Origin: Paracoccaceae bacterium
Lineage (GTDB): Bacteria > Pseudomonadota > Alphaproteobacteria > Rhodobacterales > Rhodobacteraceae
Assembly (NCBI GenBank): GCA_030750975.1
Contig: JASMHC010000006.1
Span: 1-64,000 of the forward strand
Reading direction: 5' to 3'
Length of the DNA stretch: 64,000 nucleotides
Every line of letters starts with the position of its first letter. Positions within the stretch are counted from its first letter, which is position 1. The notes under the pieces are model-generated. The model saw only the letters and a list, made by a program, of their open reading frames with translations. It did no database searches and was not told the origin of the DNA. Positions 26,630 through 34,313 of this stretch are shown piece after piece. Both the position numbers and the translations under genes were made by a program.

Positions 26630-27757
26630 CTACCCCTGATTTTCGATGGCATGAGGTTTTTCCAAGCCATGATCACGCAGCAGCTTGGCGCGTTTGGCCT
26701 CAACCACGTCATTGGCAACCATCTCGGCGCACATTTCCTGCGCGGTGATTTCAGGCACCCAACCGAGCTTCTTTTTCGCCTTGGTCGGATCGCCCAAAAG
26801 CGTCTCTACTTCGGCCGGACGAAAATAGCGTGGATCAACGCGGACGACGACATCGCCGATGTTCACAGAAGGCGCGAAGTTTTGATCGACACTGACGACA
26901 GTGCCGGTTTCCTCAACACCTTCGCCCCTAAACTCCAGCTCAATCCCCAACTCGGTGGCGGACCATGTGATGAAGTCTCGCACCGAATATTGCTTGCCGG
27001 TGGCGATCACAAAATCTTCGGCCTCATCTTGCTGCAACATCATCCACTGCATGCGAACATAGTCTTTGGCATGGCCCCAGTCGCGCAAGGCGTCCATGTT
27101 CCCCATATGAAGAGACTGTTCCAGCCCAAAAGCGATGTTGGCCATCCCGCGGGTGATCTTCCGCGTTACAAAAGTCTCGCCCCGCCGCGGGCTTTCGTGG
27201 TTAAACAGAATGCCGTTGCAGGCATACATGCCGTAGGCCTCACGGTAGTTCACGGCGATCCAATAGGCGTACATCTTGGCCACCGCATAGGGGCTGCGCG
27301 GGTGGAACGGGGTCGTCTCACGCTGCGGGATTTCCTGCACCAATCCATAGAGTTCCGAGGTCGATGCCTGATAGAACTTGGTCTTCTTTTCCAGCCCCAA
27401 AAAACGGATCGCCTCAAGCAAACGTAATGTACCGATCGCATCAACATCGGCGGTGTATTCAGGCGCTTCAAAGCTGACGGCAACGTGGCTTTGCGCACCG
27501 AGGTTATATACCTCATCCGGCTGAACCTCGGAAATGATCCGCGTCAGGTTCGAACTATCCGTCAGATCACCATAATGCAGCTTCATCTGCGGGTCAGGGT
27601 GATGCGGATCCTGATAGATATGGTCAATGCGATCTGTGTTGAACGACGATGCTCGGCGTTTGATGCCGTGCACCTCGTAGCCCTTTTCCAGCAGAAATTC
27701 AGCCAGATAAGATCCGTCTTGACCTGTGATGCCACTAATGAGGGCGCGTTTTTTCAT
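26630..27757 (-). CDS. gmd: GDP-mannose 4,6-dehydratase
   Basis: 375 residues from the ATG at 27757 ([20 protein letters not shown]). The 40-codon upstream extension is rejected as non-homologous. [17 protein letters not shown] is the cofactor loop. Further motifs are [66 protein letters not shown] and QMQWMMLQ-like. It makes GDP-4-keto-6-deoxy-D-mannose for Fcl. The length is normal. The surrounding GT10 and GT11 genes use the end product. Confidence 0.96.
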   Translation of the reverse strand: MKKRALISGITGQDGSYLAEFLLEKGYEVHGIKRRASSFNTDRIDHIYQDPHHPDPQMKLHYGDLTDSSNLTRIISEVQPDEVYNLGAQSHVAVSFEAPEYTADVDAIGTLRLLEAIRFLGLEKKTKFYQASTSELYGLVQEIPQRETTPFHPRSPYAVAKMYAYWIAVNYREAYGMYACNGILFNHESPRRGETFVTRKITRGMANIAFGLEQSLHMGNMDALRDWGHAKDYVRMQWMMLQQDEAEDFVIATGKQYSVRDFITWSATELGIELEFRGEGVEETGTVVSVDQNFAPSVNIGDVVVRVDPRYFRPAEVETLLGDPTKAKKKLGWVPEITAQEMCAEMVANDVVEAKRAKLLRDHGLEKPHAIENQG

Positions 27758-28121
27758 CGATAGTTGACCTTTCAAAGAACCTGCTGGGAAGTGCAACCAA
27801 ATTAGGTTGCCGAACGGCCGTTCAAGCTCACGCTTCGGTTTTTCACGACGATACACCGATAGCAATATTCTCTTCAACGAACTTGGGACCGGAACTGCAA
27901 AGCCCCCTACCCTCTCCGCACAATGCCTTATTCTTCAAAGCCCCCGTCATCGATTATTCGGTAATCCAGACGAGCAGGCATCAGACTGAACCTGCCTGAA
28001 ATCGGAAAGTCACATACAAATCATTGGGGGCATCAGAAAATCAGTTTGCTTGATGTCGGACTAGAAAACATAGGTTTTGGACGTTTTCGAATAAACATAA
28101 GGCCCATCTCTGGCTTTCAGA
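27758..28121. other. Leader of gmd and plasmid-scar flank
   Basis: 364 bp without a credible gene. The right end of the GDP-fucose operon promoter must lie here. The sequence becomes AT-richer toward 28120, where the palindromic parS-like site begins. No IS end was recognised in it. Confidence 0.4.
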
Positions 28122-28149
28122 GAAAAAGTTGACAGCTGTCAACTTTTTC
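28122..28149. repeat. parS: parS-type palindrome of a second repABC replicon
   Basis: A perfect 28-bp palindrome centred on GTTGACAGCTGTCAAC (28128-28143) with A- and T-runs on the flanks. The core fits the RepB-binding parS pattern GTT-N4-GC-N4-AAC known from repABC plasmids. It lies 39 bp beyond the stop of the repC fragment, the same relative place as parS downstream of repC in Rhizobium etli p42d. The inner bases (GACA/TGTC) differ from the 31731 site (CACA/TGTG), consistent with a different partition specificity. Confidence 0.8.
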
Positions 28150-28187
28150 CAAACGTACCGACAGCAGCTCAAACAAAGCCTTCATCT

Positions 28188-28449
28188 TTACGCCGCTTGC
28201 CGTTCTGCGTTCAACAGCGCCAGAACCATCGGACCGGTAGAGAATGCACCGTCTTGTGCTTTGCACGTCAAGGCTCTGAGATACCCGCCCGGGTTGGTGA
28301 TTTTGGAAACGCGCTGGAGAATACAAGCCAGAGCCGTCGCCGCATTTTCCGGTCCCATGATCTGGCAGGCCTTGAGCCATGCATCCGGGCTGATCCCCAT
28401 CATGCCACGTGTGAAGTGGGCGGCTTCAACCAATTGAGACCACGTTCGG
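28188..28449 (-). pseudogene. repC: repC C-terminal fragment of a second replicon
   Basis: About 85 codons on the minus strand encode IRTWSQLVEAAHFTRGMMGI, SPDAWLKACQIMGPENAATA and NPGGYLRALTCKAQDGAFST plus GPMVLALL. This aligns with the C terminus of the intact RepC in this window (RHWHELVKVADEIRPMMGIS; GPEEAAVVVLAMLERFADI; SPGGYLRALSAKAAMGEFSC; GPMLVAL) but is clearly diverged. The first three quarters of the gene are missing; the break near 28450 abuts an IS481-type fragment. A replication initiator this short cannot function. Confidence 0.85.
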
Positions 28450-28898
28450 ATGAGGGCGGCGTTGAGGCGCTGTTTGAGCGCTCCCGGCGCAAGCCCAATC
28501 TGGCGAACCGGGTGGATCAGGCGACCGAGCAGGCGGTGATCAAATCCGCCACCGATTTCCCGGCCTATGGTCAGGCCCGCACGTCGAATGAGCTGCGCAA
28601 GCTGGGGGTCTTTGTCTCGCCATCAGGCGTCCGGTCAATCTGGCTGCGCCACGATCTGGCCAACTTCAAAGCCCGCCTGAAAGCGCTCGAAGCCAAGGTG
28701 GCGGAGGAAGGCGGCATTCTGACCAAGGCACAAGTGCAGGCGCTGGAAAAGAAGAAACTGGACGACGAAGCCTGCGGCGAGATTGAGACCGCCCACCCGG
28801 GCTATCTGGGCAGTCAGGACACCTTCTATGTTGGCACGTTGAAGGGCGTTGGGCGCGTGTATCAGCAGACCTATGTGTCAATGAGCGTTCAAAACTGA
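28450..28898 (+). pseudogene. IS481-family transposase internal fragment
   Basis: Plus-strand frame with GGVEALFERSRRKPNLANRV, then AYGQARTSNELRKLGVFVSP, GVRSIWLRHDLANFKARLKA and HPGYLGSQDTFYVGTLKGVG. This is the N-terminal/linker part of an IS481-type transposase up to the first strand of the DDE core. Family similarity stops after YQQTY near 28875, before the second and third catalytic acids, and the start is missing too. It is wedged between the repC fragment and an IS21-like end. Confidence 0.8.
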
Positions 28899-28925
28899 CC
28901 CGGTTTCAGAGTTTAAATTTGACCC
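28876..28925 (+). mobile_element. Possible IS21-type terminal end
   Basis: TGTCAATGAGCGTTCAAAAC begins with TGTCA and is followed by CTGACCC and, about 22 bp on, TTGACCC. Spaced repeats of this kind (TTCAAAA-CTGACCC, TTTAAAT-TTGACCC) resemble the multiple terminal repeats at IS21-family ends. No IstA/IstB gene is attached, so it would be a leftover tip that truncated the IS481 fragment. Confidence 0.35.
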
Positions 28926-28961
28926 ACCTTTTGTGGCGCAAAGCCCCCGGTCGGGCCGCCC

Positions 28962-29552
28962 TCAGAAACGATCCAACCCCGCATCTTCCATCTGCTCCTG
29001 ATCGGGCAGGTCTGCAAGCGATTGCAGATCGAAGGCCACCAGAAACTGCTCGGTCGTCACGAAGGTATAGGGTGCCCCGCGTCTTGGTGCGCGTGGCCCC
29101 GTGCTGATCAGCCCGCGCGTGTGCAGCCGTCCGATCAGATCGCGGTTGATTTCGCGGCCGAAAATGTCCCTCAACCCGTCCCGCGTGATCGGCTGGTGAT
29201 AGGCAATCGCCGCCAGCACCGCCACATCAAACGGGCGCAAGTCCAGATCCTGTGCCCCCATATCTGCTGCTGCGCGGATCGCAGGCCCGTAAGCGGGCCG
29301 TGTCCGCATCATCCATCCGTCCGGGACAGGCACCACCTCAAACGCCCGCCCCTCAAGATCGGCGGCCAGATCACCCACCAGCAAATCCACCGACACCCCC
29401 TGCCCCACAACCCGCACAAGATCGTCGCGGGGAACCGGCGAGGCGCTGGCAAACAGAACCGCCTCGATCCGCCGCATCCATTCGCGCCAGCGCATGTCGG
29501 GCGGCAGGTCCGAAAGCTCGCGGTCAAAACCGGGGTCCGTGTGACCTTTCAT
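28962..29552 (-). CDS. scpB: ScpB-family chromosome segregation/condensation protein, plasmid paralogue
   Basis: 196 residues. The tandem winged-helix pattern of ScpB is visible: REWMRRIEAVLFASASPVPR, DDLVRVVGQGVSVDLLVGDL (first), then FDVAVLAAIAYHQPITRDGL, RDIFGREINRDLIGRLHTRG and RRGAPYTFVTTEQFLVAFDL (second). ScpB dimers join ScpA and SMC to organise chromosomes. No scpA or smc is adjacent; instead a DUF1403 gene lies 5 bp upstream in the same operon. The paralogue may serve plasmid maintenance (inferred from position beside the replication module). Confidence 0.87.
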   Translation of the reverse strand: MKGHTDPGFDRELSDLPPDMRWREWMRRIEAVLFASASPVPRDDLVRVVGQGVSVDLLVGDLAADLEGRAFEVVPVPDGWMMRTRPAYGPAIRAAADMGAQDLDLRPFDVAVLAAIAYHQPITRDGLRDIFGREINRDLIGRLHTRGLISTGPRAPRRGAPYTFVTTEQFLVAFDLQSLADLPDQEQMEDAGLDRF

Positions 29553-29557
29553 AAGAC

Positions 29558-30457
29558 TCAGATCCCGTAAAGCCGGAACGTCTCGCGCCCGGTCAATTCC
29601 CGCGCGACGCCCAGCTCAACCAACCGATCACAGAACCGCCGCGCCGCGCGGTCAGAGCCAAGCGAAGTCAGCGCCGTGGGCGCCACCGCATCCCTCGTCA
29701 GAAACATTTCAACCGCAGCGTCCGATCCCTTGGCCCGCAGCTTCGGGGCCACCGCCCGCAAACGTACCGTCCGCCTCGCTAGATCGTTTGCCATCCGCAC
29801 GGCCCCGATGGCCGAGGCAACAACAGCCCCGTGACAGGCCAAGCGCAACGCATCCCCCGTCTTGCGCAAGTCCCGCCGCGCTAAACCCTTCGCCACTATC
29901 GGCACAATATGATCCCACCCAAGCGCCTGCGCCAAAGCCGCATCGGCAAGCATCAACCCCGCCGCCTCGGATCGGGGCGCATCGGTCAGGACGGTCTCAA
30001 GCACCAGCGCGGCCCGCCCGACGGGACCGCCCTGCCCCACATCACCAGAATCCAGCCACACCGCAATCTGCTCGGGCGCAACATGGGGCAAAGCACGACA
30101 CAAGGACTTGACCGCGATTGTCCGCTCCACCGCCCGCAGCCACATCTGATAGACCTGCCCCGCAGGCCCCGCCTGATCGCCCGCGCGCAGCAAAGCAACT
30201 TCATCCCGCAGATCTGCGGCCCTTTCCGGCCGGCCCGATACGGTCACACAAGCCTCTGCCGCGCCCAAAGCCAACCGGTTGCGCAGCAACGGCAAGGGGA
30301 CGCTTCGATGCGTCAACACCAAATGCAGGTGGCCCAGGGCAGCACCGGACAAAAAAGCCACGTCTTCAAGAGCTTGCCCCCGCAAAGGCGTGACCCAGGA
30401 CGGCATTCGCGGCAGTGTGTTTTCGTCGTCTTGAACAGGATGCCGGGGTAAATTCAT
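29558..30457 (-). CDS. DUF1403-family protein
   Basis: 299 residues, rich in Ala, Leu and Arg and mostly helical by composition. WVTPLRGQALEDVAFLSGAA is the N-terminal DUF1403 region, followed by LRNRLALGAAEACVTVSGR, RAADLRDEVALLRAGDQAGP and DRAARRFCDRLVELGVAREL with TFRLYGI at the C terminus. No catalytic motif, signal peptide or membrane helix is seen. It is the first gene of a two-gene operon with scpB and divergent from the integrase. The function is unknown; a ScpA-like bridging or replicon-handling role is speculative. Confidence 0.8.
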   Translation of the reverse strand: MNLPRHPVQDDENTLPRMPSWVTPLRGQALEDVAFLSGAALGHLHLVLTHRSVPLPLLRNRLALGAAEACVTVSGRPERAADLRDEVALLRAGDQAGPAGQVYQMWLRAVERTIAVKSLCRALPHVAPEQIAVWLDSGDVGQGGPVGRAALVLETVLTDAPRSEAAGLMLADAALAQALGWDHIVPIVAKGLARRDLRKTGDALRLACHGAVVASAIGAVRMANDLARRTVRLRAVAPKLRAKGSDAAVEMFLTRDAVAPTALTSLGSDRAARRFCDRLVELGVARELTGRETFRLYGI

Positions 30458-30530
30458 ATATCCAGACTAATACAGGGCGGCGCTTAAGGCCATAAATATG
30501 TGTAATAACCGCCGAACTGTTTGCGACGCC

Positions 30531-30565
30531 ATAATGTCCAATAATTTTGCATTATCGGACATTAT
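30531..30565. repeat. lox-like 35-bp palindrome upstream of the tyrosine recombinase
   Basis: Left arm ATAATGTCCAATAAT (30531-30545) and right arm ATTATCGGACATTAT (30551-30565) are inverted copies with one mismatch around the spacer TTTGC. The geometry (two arms of about 13-15 bp around a short AT-rich spacer) is that of loxP/dif-type crossover sites, and it ends 6 bp before the recombinase start. Alternatively it is an operator controlling the divergent integrase and DUF1403 genes. Confidence 0.6.
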
Positions 30566-30571
30566 AAAGAT

Positions 30572-31702
30572 ATGCTGCGACACATGAACGAAACACCCGA
30601 AAACAAGCCCCCAGAAGCCGAGAAATCGCGCTCAGCGCCCTTTGACGCGATAAACTCTGACGAACGCGACGACAGCGATCAGGCAAATTTCAGGCCTTAC
30701 GCCCTGCCCTCGCATATCGCAGGGTCTGGCACGTTGGATCGCTTGGTTGAAAACGCCCGCGACTATGCCAAGGCCTCGACCGCCGAGAACACCAACAAGG
30801 CCTATGCCGCCGACTGGAAGCACTTCGCCCGCTGGTGCCGAGCGAAAGGCGCAGACCCCCTGCCCCCCTCGGCCCAGATGATTGGGCTTTACCTGACCGA
30901 TCTGGCCGCACCGTCCAACGGGTCCCCTGCCCTGTCGGTCAGCACCATCGACCGCCGTCTGTCCGGTCTTAGCTGGAACTACGCCCAGCGAGGATATGCG
31001 CTTAACCGAAAGGATCGTCATATCGCCACCATACTGGCCGGGATCAAACGCAAACATGCCCACCCACCGGTGCAAAAGGAAGCGATAGGTCCTGATGACA
31101 TCCTCGCTATGGTCACCGCCCTGCCCTACGATCTCCGTGGACTGCGGGATCGGGCGATCCTACTGATTGGTTACGCTGGCGGACTGCGGCGCAGCGAAAT
31201 TGTGAGCCTCGATATGGGAAAAGATGACACGCCGGACTCAGGCGGATGGATCGAGATTCTCGATGGTGGAGTTCTTCTGACCTTGAACGCCAAAACCGGC
31301 TGGCGGGAAGTGGAAATCGGGCGTGGTTCCTCGGAACAGACCTGCCCTGTGCATGCGCTTGAGCAATGGTTGCACTTCGCCAAGATCGACTTCGGGCCGG
31401 TGTTTGTCCGCACCTCTCGCGACGGCAAACGTGCACTGCAAAACCGTCTGAATGACAAACACATCGCGCGGCTTATTAAGCAGACCATAACAAACAGCGG
31501 CATACGGTCAGACCTGCCTGAAAAGGAACGCCTCGCCCTATTCTCCGGCCATTCCTTACGCGCCGGTCTGGCCTCATCGGCGGATGTGGATGAACGCTAT
31601 GTCCAGAAACAACTCGGTCACGCTTCGGCCGAAATGACCCGGCGCTATCAGCGCCGACGTGATCGGTTCCGGGTCAATCTGACAAAAGCCGCGGGGTTGT
31701 AA
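30572..31702 (+). CDS. Tyrosine recombinase (phage-integrase family)
   Basis: 376 residues. An N-terminal core-binding SAM-like domain lies at about 55-160 (ENTNKAYAADWKHFARWC). The catalytic domain has Arg206 in GYAGGLRRSEIVSLD, His327 and Arg330 in GHSLRAGLAS, His350 in QLGHASAEMT and nucleophile Tyr359 in RRYQRRR, so the set is complete. The first about 50 residues are charged and poorly ordered. The gene sits directly after the lox-like palindrome and before a parS palindrome, next to repABC. This suggests plasmid multimer resolution (Cre/lox or XerCD/dif-like) rather than prophage integration; no phage genes are near. A mobile-element integrase remains an alternative. Confidence 0.88.
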   Translation: MLRHMNETPENKPPEAEKSRSAPFDAINSDERDDSDQANFRPYALPSHIAGSGTLDRLVENARDYAKASTAENTNKAYAADWKHFARWCRAKGADPLPPSAQMIGLYLTDLAAPSNGSPALSVSTIDRRLSGLSWNYAQRGYALNRKDRHIATILAGIKRKHAHPPVQKEAIGPDDILAMVTALPYDLRGLRDRAILLIGYAGGLRRSEIVSLDMGKDDTPDSGGWIEILDGGVLLTLNAKTGWREVEIGRGSSEQTCPVHALEQWLHFAKIDFGPVFVRTSRDGKRALQNRLNDKHIARLIKQTITNSGIRSDLPEKERLALFSGHSLRAGLASSADVDERYVQKQLGHASAEMTRRYQRRRDRFRVNLTKAAGL

Positions 31703-31730
31703 GACAAATTGAATGTCGCACCGCACAAAA

Positions 31731-31748
31731 AGTTCACAGCTGTGAACT
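31731..31748. repeat. parS: parS-type partition palindrome
   Basis: AGTTCACAGCTGTGAACT, a perfect 18-bp palindrome, contains GTT-CACA-GC-TGTG-AAC and so matches the repABC parS pattern. It lies in the 45-bp gap between the recombinase and the dehydrogenase, touching the latter's stop codon. It is the best centromere candidate for RepB at 36310-37332, although 3.2 kb downstream of repC. Confidence 0.82.
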
Positions 31749-34207
31749 CAACATTTAACCCGGTCCATTTTGGGATCAAACAACGGCCTTAAAGACGCCC
31801 TCGCCGATACCAAATCGCCCGCAACATTAATCTGCCAATTACTGGAAACCACAACATCACTTGTTACAGGTTCATCCAATGTCACGAAACCGATCCCAAC
31901 CGAAGCGCCAAGCGTATGGCCATACGCCCCGACCTGAATATGCCCGACCTCACGACCATCACGCAGAATGATCTCATTTCCAAAAAGCAGCGGATCAGGA
32001 TCGTTCAAAAGGAATTGCAGCATCCGCGTTTTCGGAACCCCATTTTCCTTGATCCTGGCCAAAGCATCCCGACCAATGAAACCCGACGGCTTGTCCAGAC
32101 AAACGGCAAAACCAAGACCAGCCTCGATCGGGTTGTCGGTGTTGTCCAAATCTATACCGAAATCCCGGTAAGCTTTTTCTAAACGCAACGAACTGAGCGT
32201 CTGCATTCCAGCGTTTCGTATGCCGAACTCGGCACCGGCCTTGATTAACAGATCGTAAACCTGAACCGCATGGAGGGTTGATACATGAAGCTCCCACCCA
32301 AGCTCGCCCACATAGGTTACGCGCAGGGCCAGCACGTTGAAGAAACCTATGTCGATTTGCCGGGCTGTCATGAAGGGGAAAGCATCGTTGGACAAGTTCG
32401 CCTCGCTCACTTTTTGAAGCAACGCGCGGGCCTTGGGTCCGTGCACGTTGATCTGGACCGTTCCGTGAGTGGTGTCGGTGATCGAGGCGAACTCGTCCGC
32501 GCCGAGATTTCGGCGCATCCATGTTTCCGTGTGGCCGTGGCTGTTTTCGCCAACCACCACGAGGAATTTGTTTTCGGACAATCGGGTCACGGTCAGGTCG
32601 GCTTCGAAACCGCCGACACCATTGACCCAGGCAGTGTACACAACGCGGCCCTTGGGAACGTCGATTTCGTTGCAGCTGATCCGGTTGAGCAAAGTTAATG
32701 CGTCGGGGCCTTCGACGATGAATTTCGACATCGAGGACATGTCCATAATGATCACGTCTTCCCGCGCTACCCGATGTTCTTCGGCGTGCCAGGCCCACCA
32801 ATTCTGACGCCCCCAGCTGTAGGCATCAATCTTCGCCTCGGCAGGCGACGGGGCAAACCAGTCGGGCAGTTCCCAGCCGTGGCTTTCGACAAAATAGGCA
32901 CCATTCGCCTTGAGCCGGTCATAAAGCGCGGATTGTTTTAGGCCCCGCGCGGTCTGGAAACTTTCGTTGGGAAAATGCGCACCAAAGCTTTTGGCCAAAA
33001 GCTCGGGCGTGCGGGCGCGGCGGAAAGCGGGTGTGTTGTGGCTGCCATCGGCAAAACGGTCGGCGTTGAAGCTGGTGTGATCAACGGGGCAATGGCCATC
33101 GACGATCCAGTGGGCCAGCGCCATTCCGATACCCGGACCGTTGAGGATGCCCAGCGAGTTCAAACCGGCGGCGACCCAGCAGTTGCGCAAACCCGGAGCT
33201 TCCCCGACCAAGGGCGACAGATCCGGGGTAAAGCTTTCCGGCCCGCAAAACAGTTTGCGCAAACCGGCATTTTGCGCAGCGGGCACCCGTTTGAAGGCTT
33301 TCTCAAGATGAGGCGTGACGCGATCCCAATCCGGCTCAATCTCGCCAAAGGAAAAATCTTCAGGAATGCCGGAAATATTCCACGGGGCCGCATCATGTTC
33401 GAAAAGGCCAACCAAAAGCCCGCCAACCTCTTCGCGGAAATAGGCGTAGGAATGGGGATCTTCCAGCAAGGGCAGGTCGCGGGTGACGCCATCGATCTGG
33501 TCGGTCAGCAGATAGTAATGTTCAGCGGCCTGAAGGGGCAGGGTGATCCCGGCCCTGGCCCCGATCTGACGCGACCACATGCCGGCGGCAATGACGACAT
33601 GCTGGGCGCGGATGTCGCCCGACGCCGTGCGAACCCCAACGGCGCAGCCGTTTTCGGTTAGAATTTCGGTGGCGCTGACACCTTCGACGATCCGCGCACC
33701 ACGGCTGCGGGCACCCTTGGCCAAGGCCATTGTCGTATCGACCGGATTGGTGCGGCCTTCCTGTGGATACCAGAAGGCCGCAATCGTATTGCTGAAGTCC
33801 CCGATGGGGAATTTCAAAGCGGCCTCGGCGGGGGAAATCTCGTGCACCTCGATCCCGAACCGCGCCATGAAAGCCGCGCCCCGGCGCATTTCTTCAAGCC
33901 GTTCCGCCGTATCCGCCGGTTGAATATAGCCCGGCTGGTGAAAGCCCGTGGCCTGACCGGTCTCGGCTTCAAGCCCCGCAATCAGATTGCGCCCGTAGGT
34001 GTAAAGCTCGCATTCCCATTCGCTGCCCAGCACGGCGGGGACAATTTCGCCAGCGGCATGCCAAGTGGTGCCGGATGTCAGTTTGTCGCGTTCCAGCAAG
34101 ACAACATCGCGCATGCCAAGCTTGGTCAGATGATAGGCGATATTGCAGCCAATCGAGCCGCCGCCAATGATGACGGTCTGGGCATGGCTGGGTAACTGAG
34201 TGGTCAA
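31748..34207 (-). CDS. FAD-dependent dimethylglycine/sarcosine dehydrogenase-like, with GcvT domains
   Basis: 819 residues if it starts at TTG 34207, which has GGAG 8 bases upstream; the next in-frame start is also non-ATG. An N-terminal DAO domain (TVIIGGGSIGCNIAYHLTKL, SGTTWHAAGEIVPAV with the covalent-flavin-type His/Trp region) reaches about residue 360. Then come an FAO_M linker and a GcvT folate-binding domain (WAWHAEEHRVAREDVIIMDM; LNRISCNEIDVPKGRVVYTA) with the GcvT C-terminal barrel (GFIGRDALARIKENG). Such enzymes oxidatively demethylate N-methyl glycines, passing one-carbon units to tetrahydrofolate. The BetI-like TetR regulator is divergent. The exact substrate is uncertain. Confidence 0.87.
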   Translation of the reverse strand: MTTQLPSHAQTVIIGGGSIGCNIAYHLTKLGMRDVVLLERDKLTSGTTWHAAGEIVPAVLGSEWECELYTYGRNLIAGLEAETGQATGFHQPGYIQPADTAERLEEMRRGAAFMARFGIEVHEISPAEAALKFPIGDFSNTIAAFWYPQEGRTNPVDTTMALAKGARSRGARIVEGVSATEILTENGCAVGVRTASGDIRAQHVVIAAGMWSRQIGARAGITLPLQAAEHYYLLTDQIDGVTRDLPLLEDPHSYAYFREEVGGLLVGLFEHDAAPWNISGIPEDFSFGEIEPDWDRVTPHLEKAFKRVPAAQNAGLRKLFCGPESFTPDLSPLVGEAPGLRNCWVAAGLNSLGILNGPGIGMALAHWIVDGHCPVDHTSFNADRFADGSHNTPAFRRARTPELLAKSFGAHFPNESFQTARGLKQSALYDRLKANGAYFVESHGWELPDWFAPSPAEAKIDAYSWGRQNWWAWHAEEHRVAREDVIIMDMSSMSKFIVEGPDALTLLNRISCNEIDVPKGRVVYTAWVNGVGGFEADLTVTRLSENKFLVVVGENSHGHTETWMRRNLGADEFASITDTTHGTVQINVHGPKARALLQKVSEANLSNDAFPFMTARQIDIGFFNVLALRVTYVGELGWELHVSTLHAVQVYDLLIKAGAEFGIRNAGMQTLSSLRLEKAYRDFGIDLDNTDNPIEAGLGFAVCLDKPSGFIGRDALARIKENGVPKTRMLQFLLNDPDPLLFGNEIILRDGREVGHIQVGAYGHTLGASVGIGFVTLDEPVTSDVVVSSNWQINVAGDLVSARASLRPLFDPKMDRVKC

Positions 34208-34275
34208 AGTACAGGCTCCGATGGGCAAATGCGATGCGACAGAGCCTAGGCTTGACCGCGGTGAAAAATCAAACC

Positions 34276-34302
34276 ATTGATTGAACAGCCATTCAGTGGA
34301 TT
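34276..34302. promoter_or_regulatory. Imperfect palindrome in the dehydrogenase/tetR divergent region
   Basis: ATTGATTGAAC-AGCC-ATTCAGTGGAT resembles BetI-type operators built on ATTGATTGAA half sites, with only a partial match in the second arm. It sits 12 bp before the tetR start, where the encoded TetR protein could bind to control itself and the dehydrogenase. Confidence 0.4.
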
Positions 34303-34313
34303 AGGTTAGTGAC

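Noticed and set aside
28197-28449. Plus-strand extension of the IS481-type frame back to 28197
   Set aside because: Family similarity begins near 28450. The earlier part is antisense to the repC fragment, which explains the open frame.
30280-30295. AACCGGTTGCG motif resembling the LacI operator
   Set aside because: It lies within DUF1403 coding sequence and lacks the full palindrome; a chance match in GC-rich DNA.
30572-31702. Prophage or integron interpretation of the tyrosine recombinase
   Set aside because: No capsid, excisionase, tRNA att site, attC array or cassette is nearby, and the surroundings are plasmid backbone.
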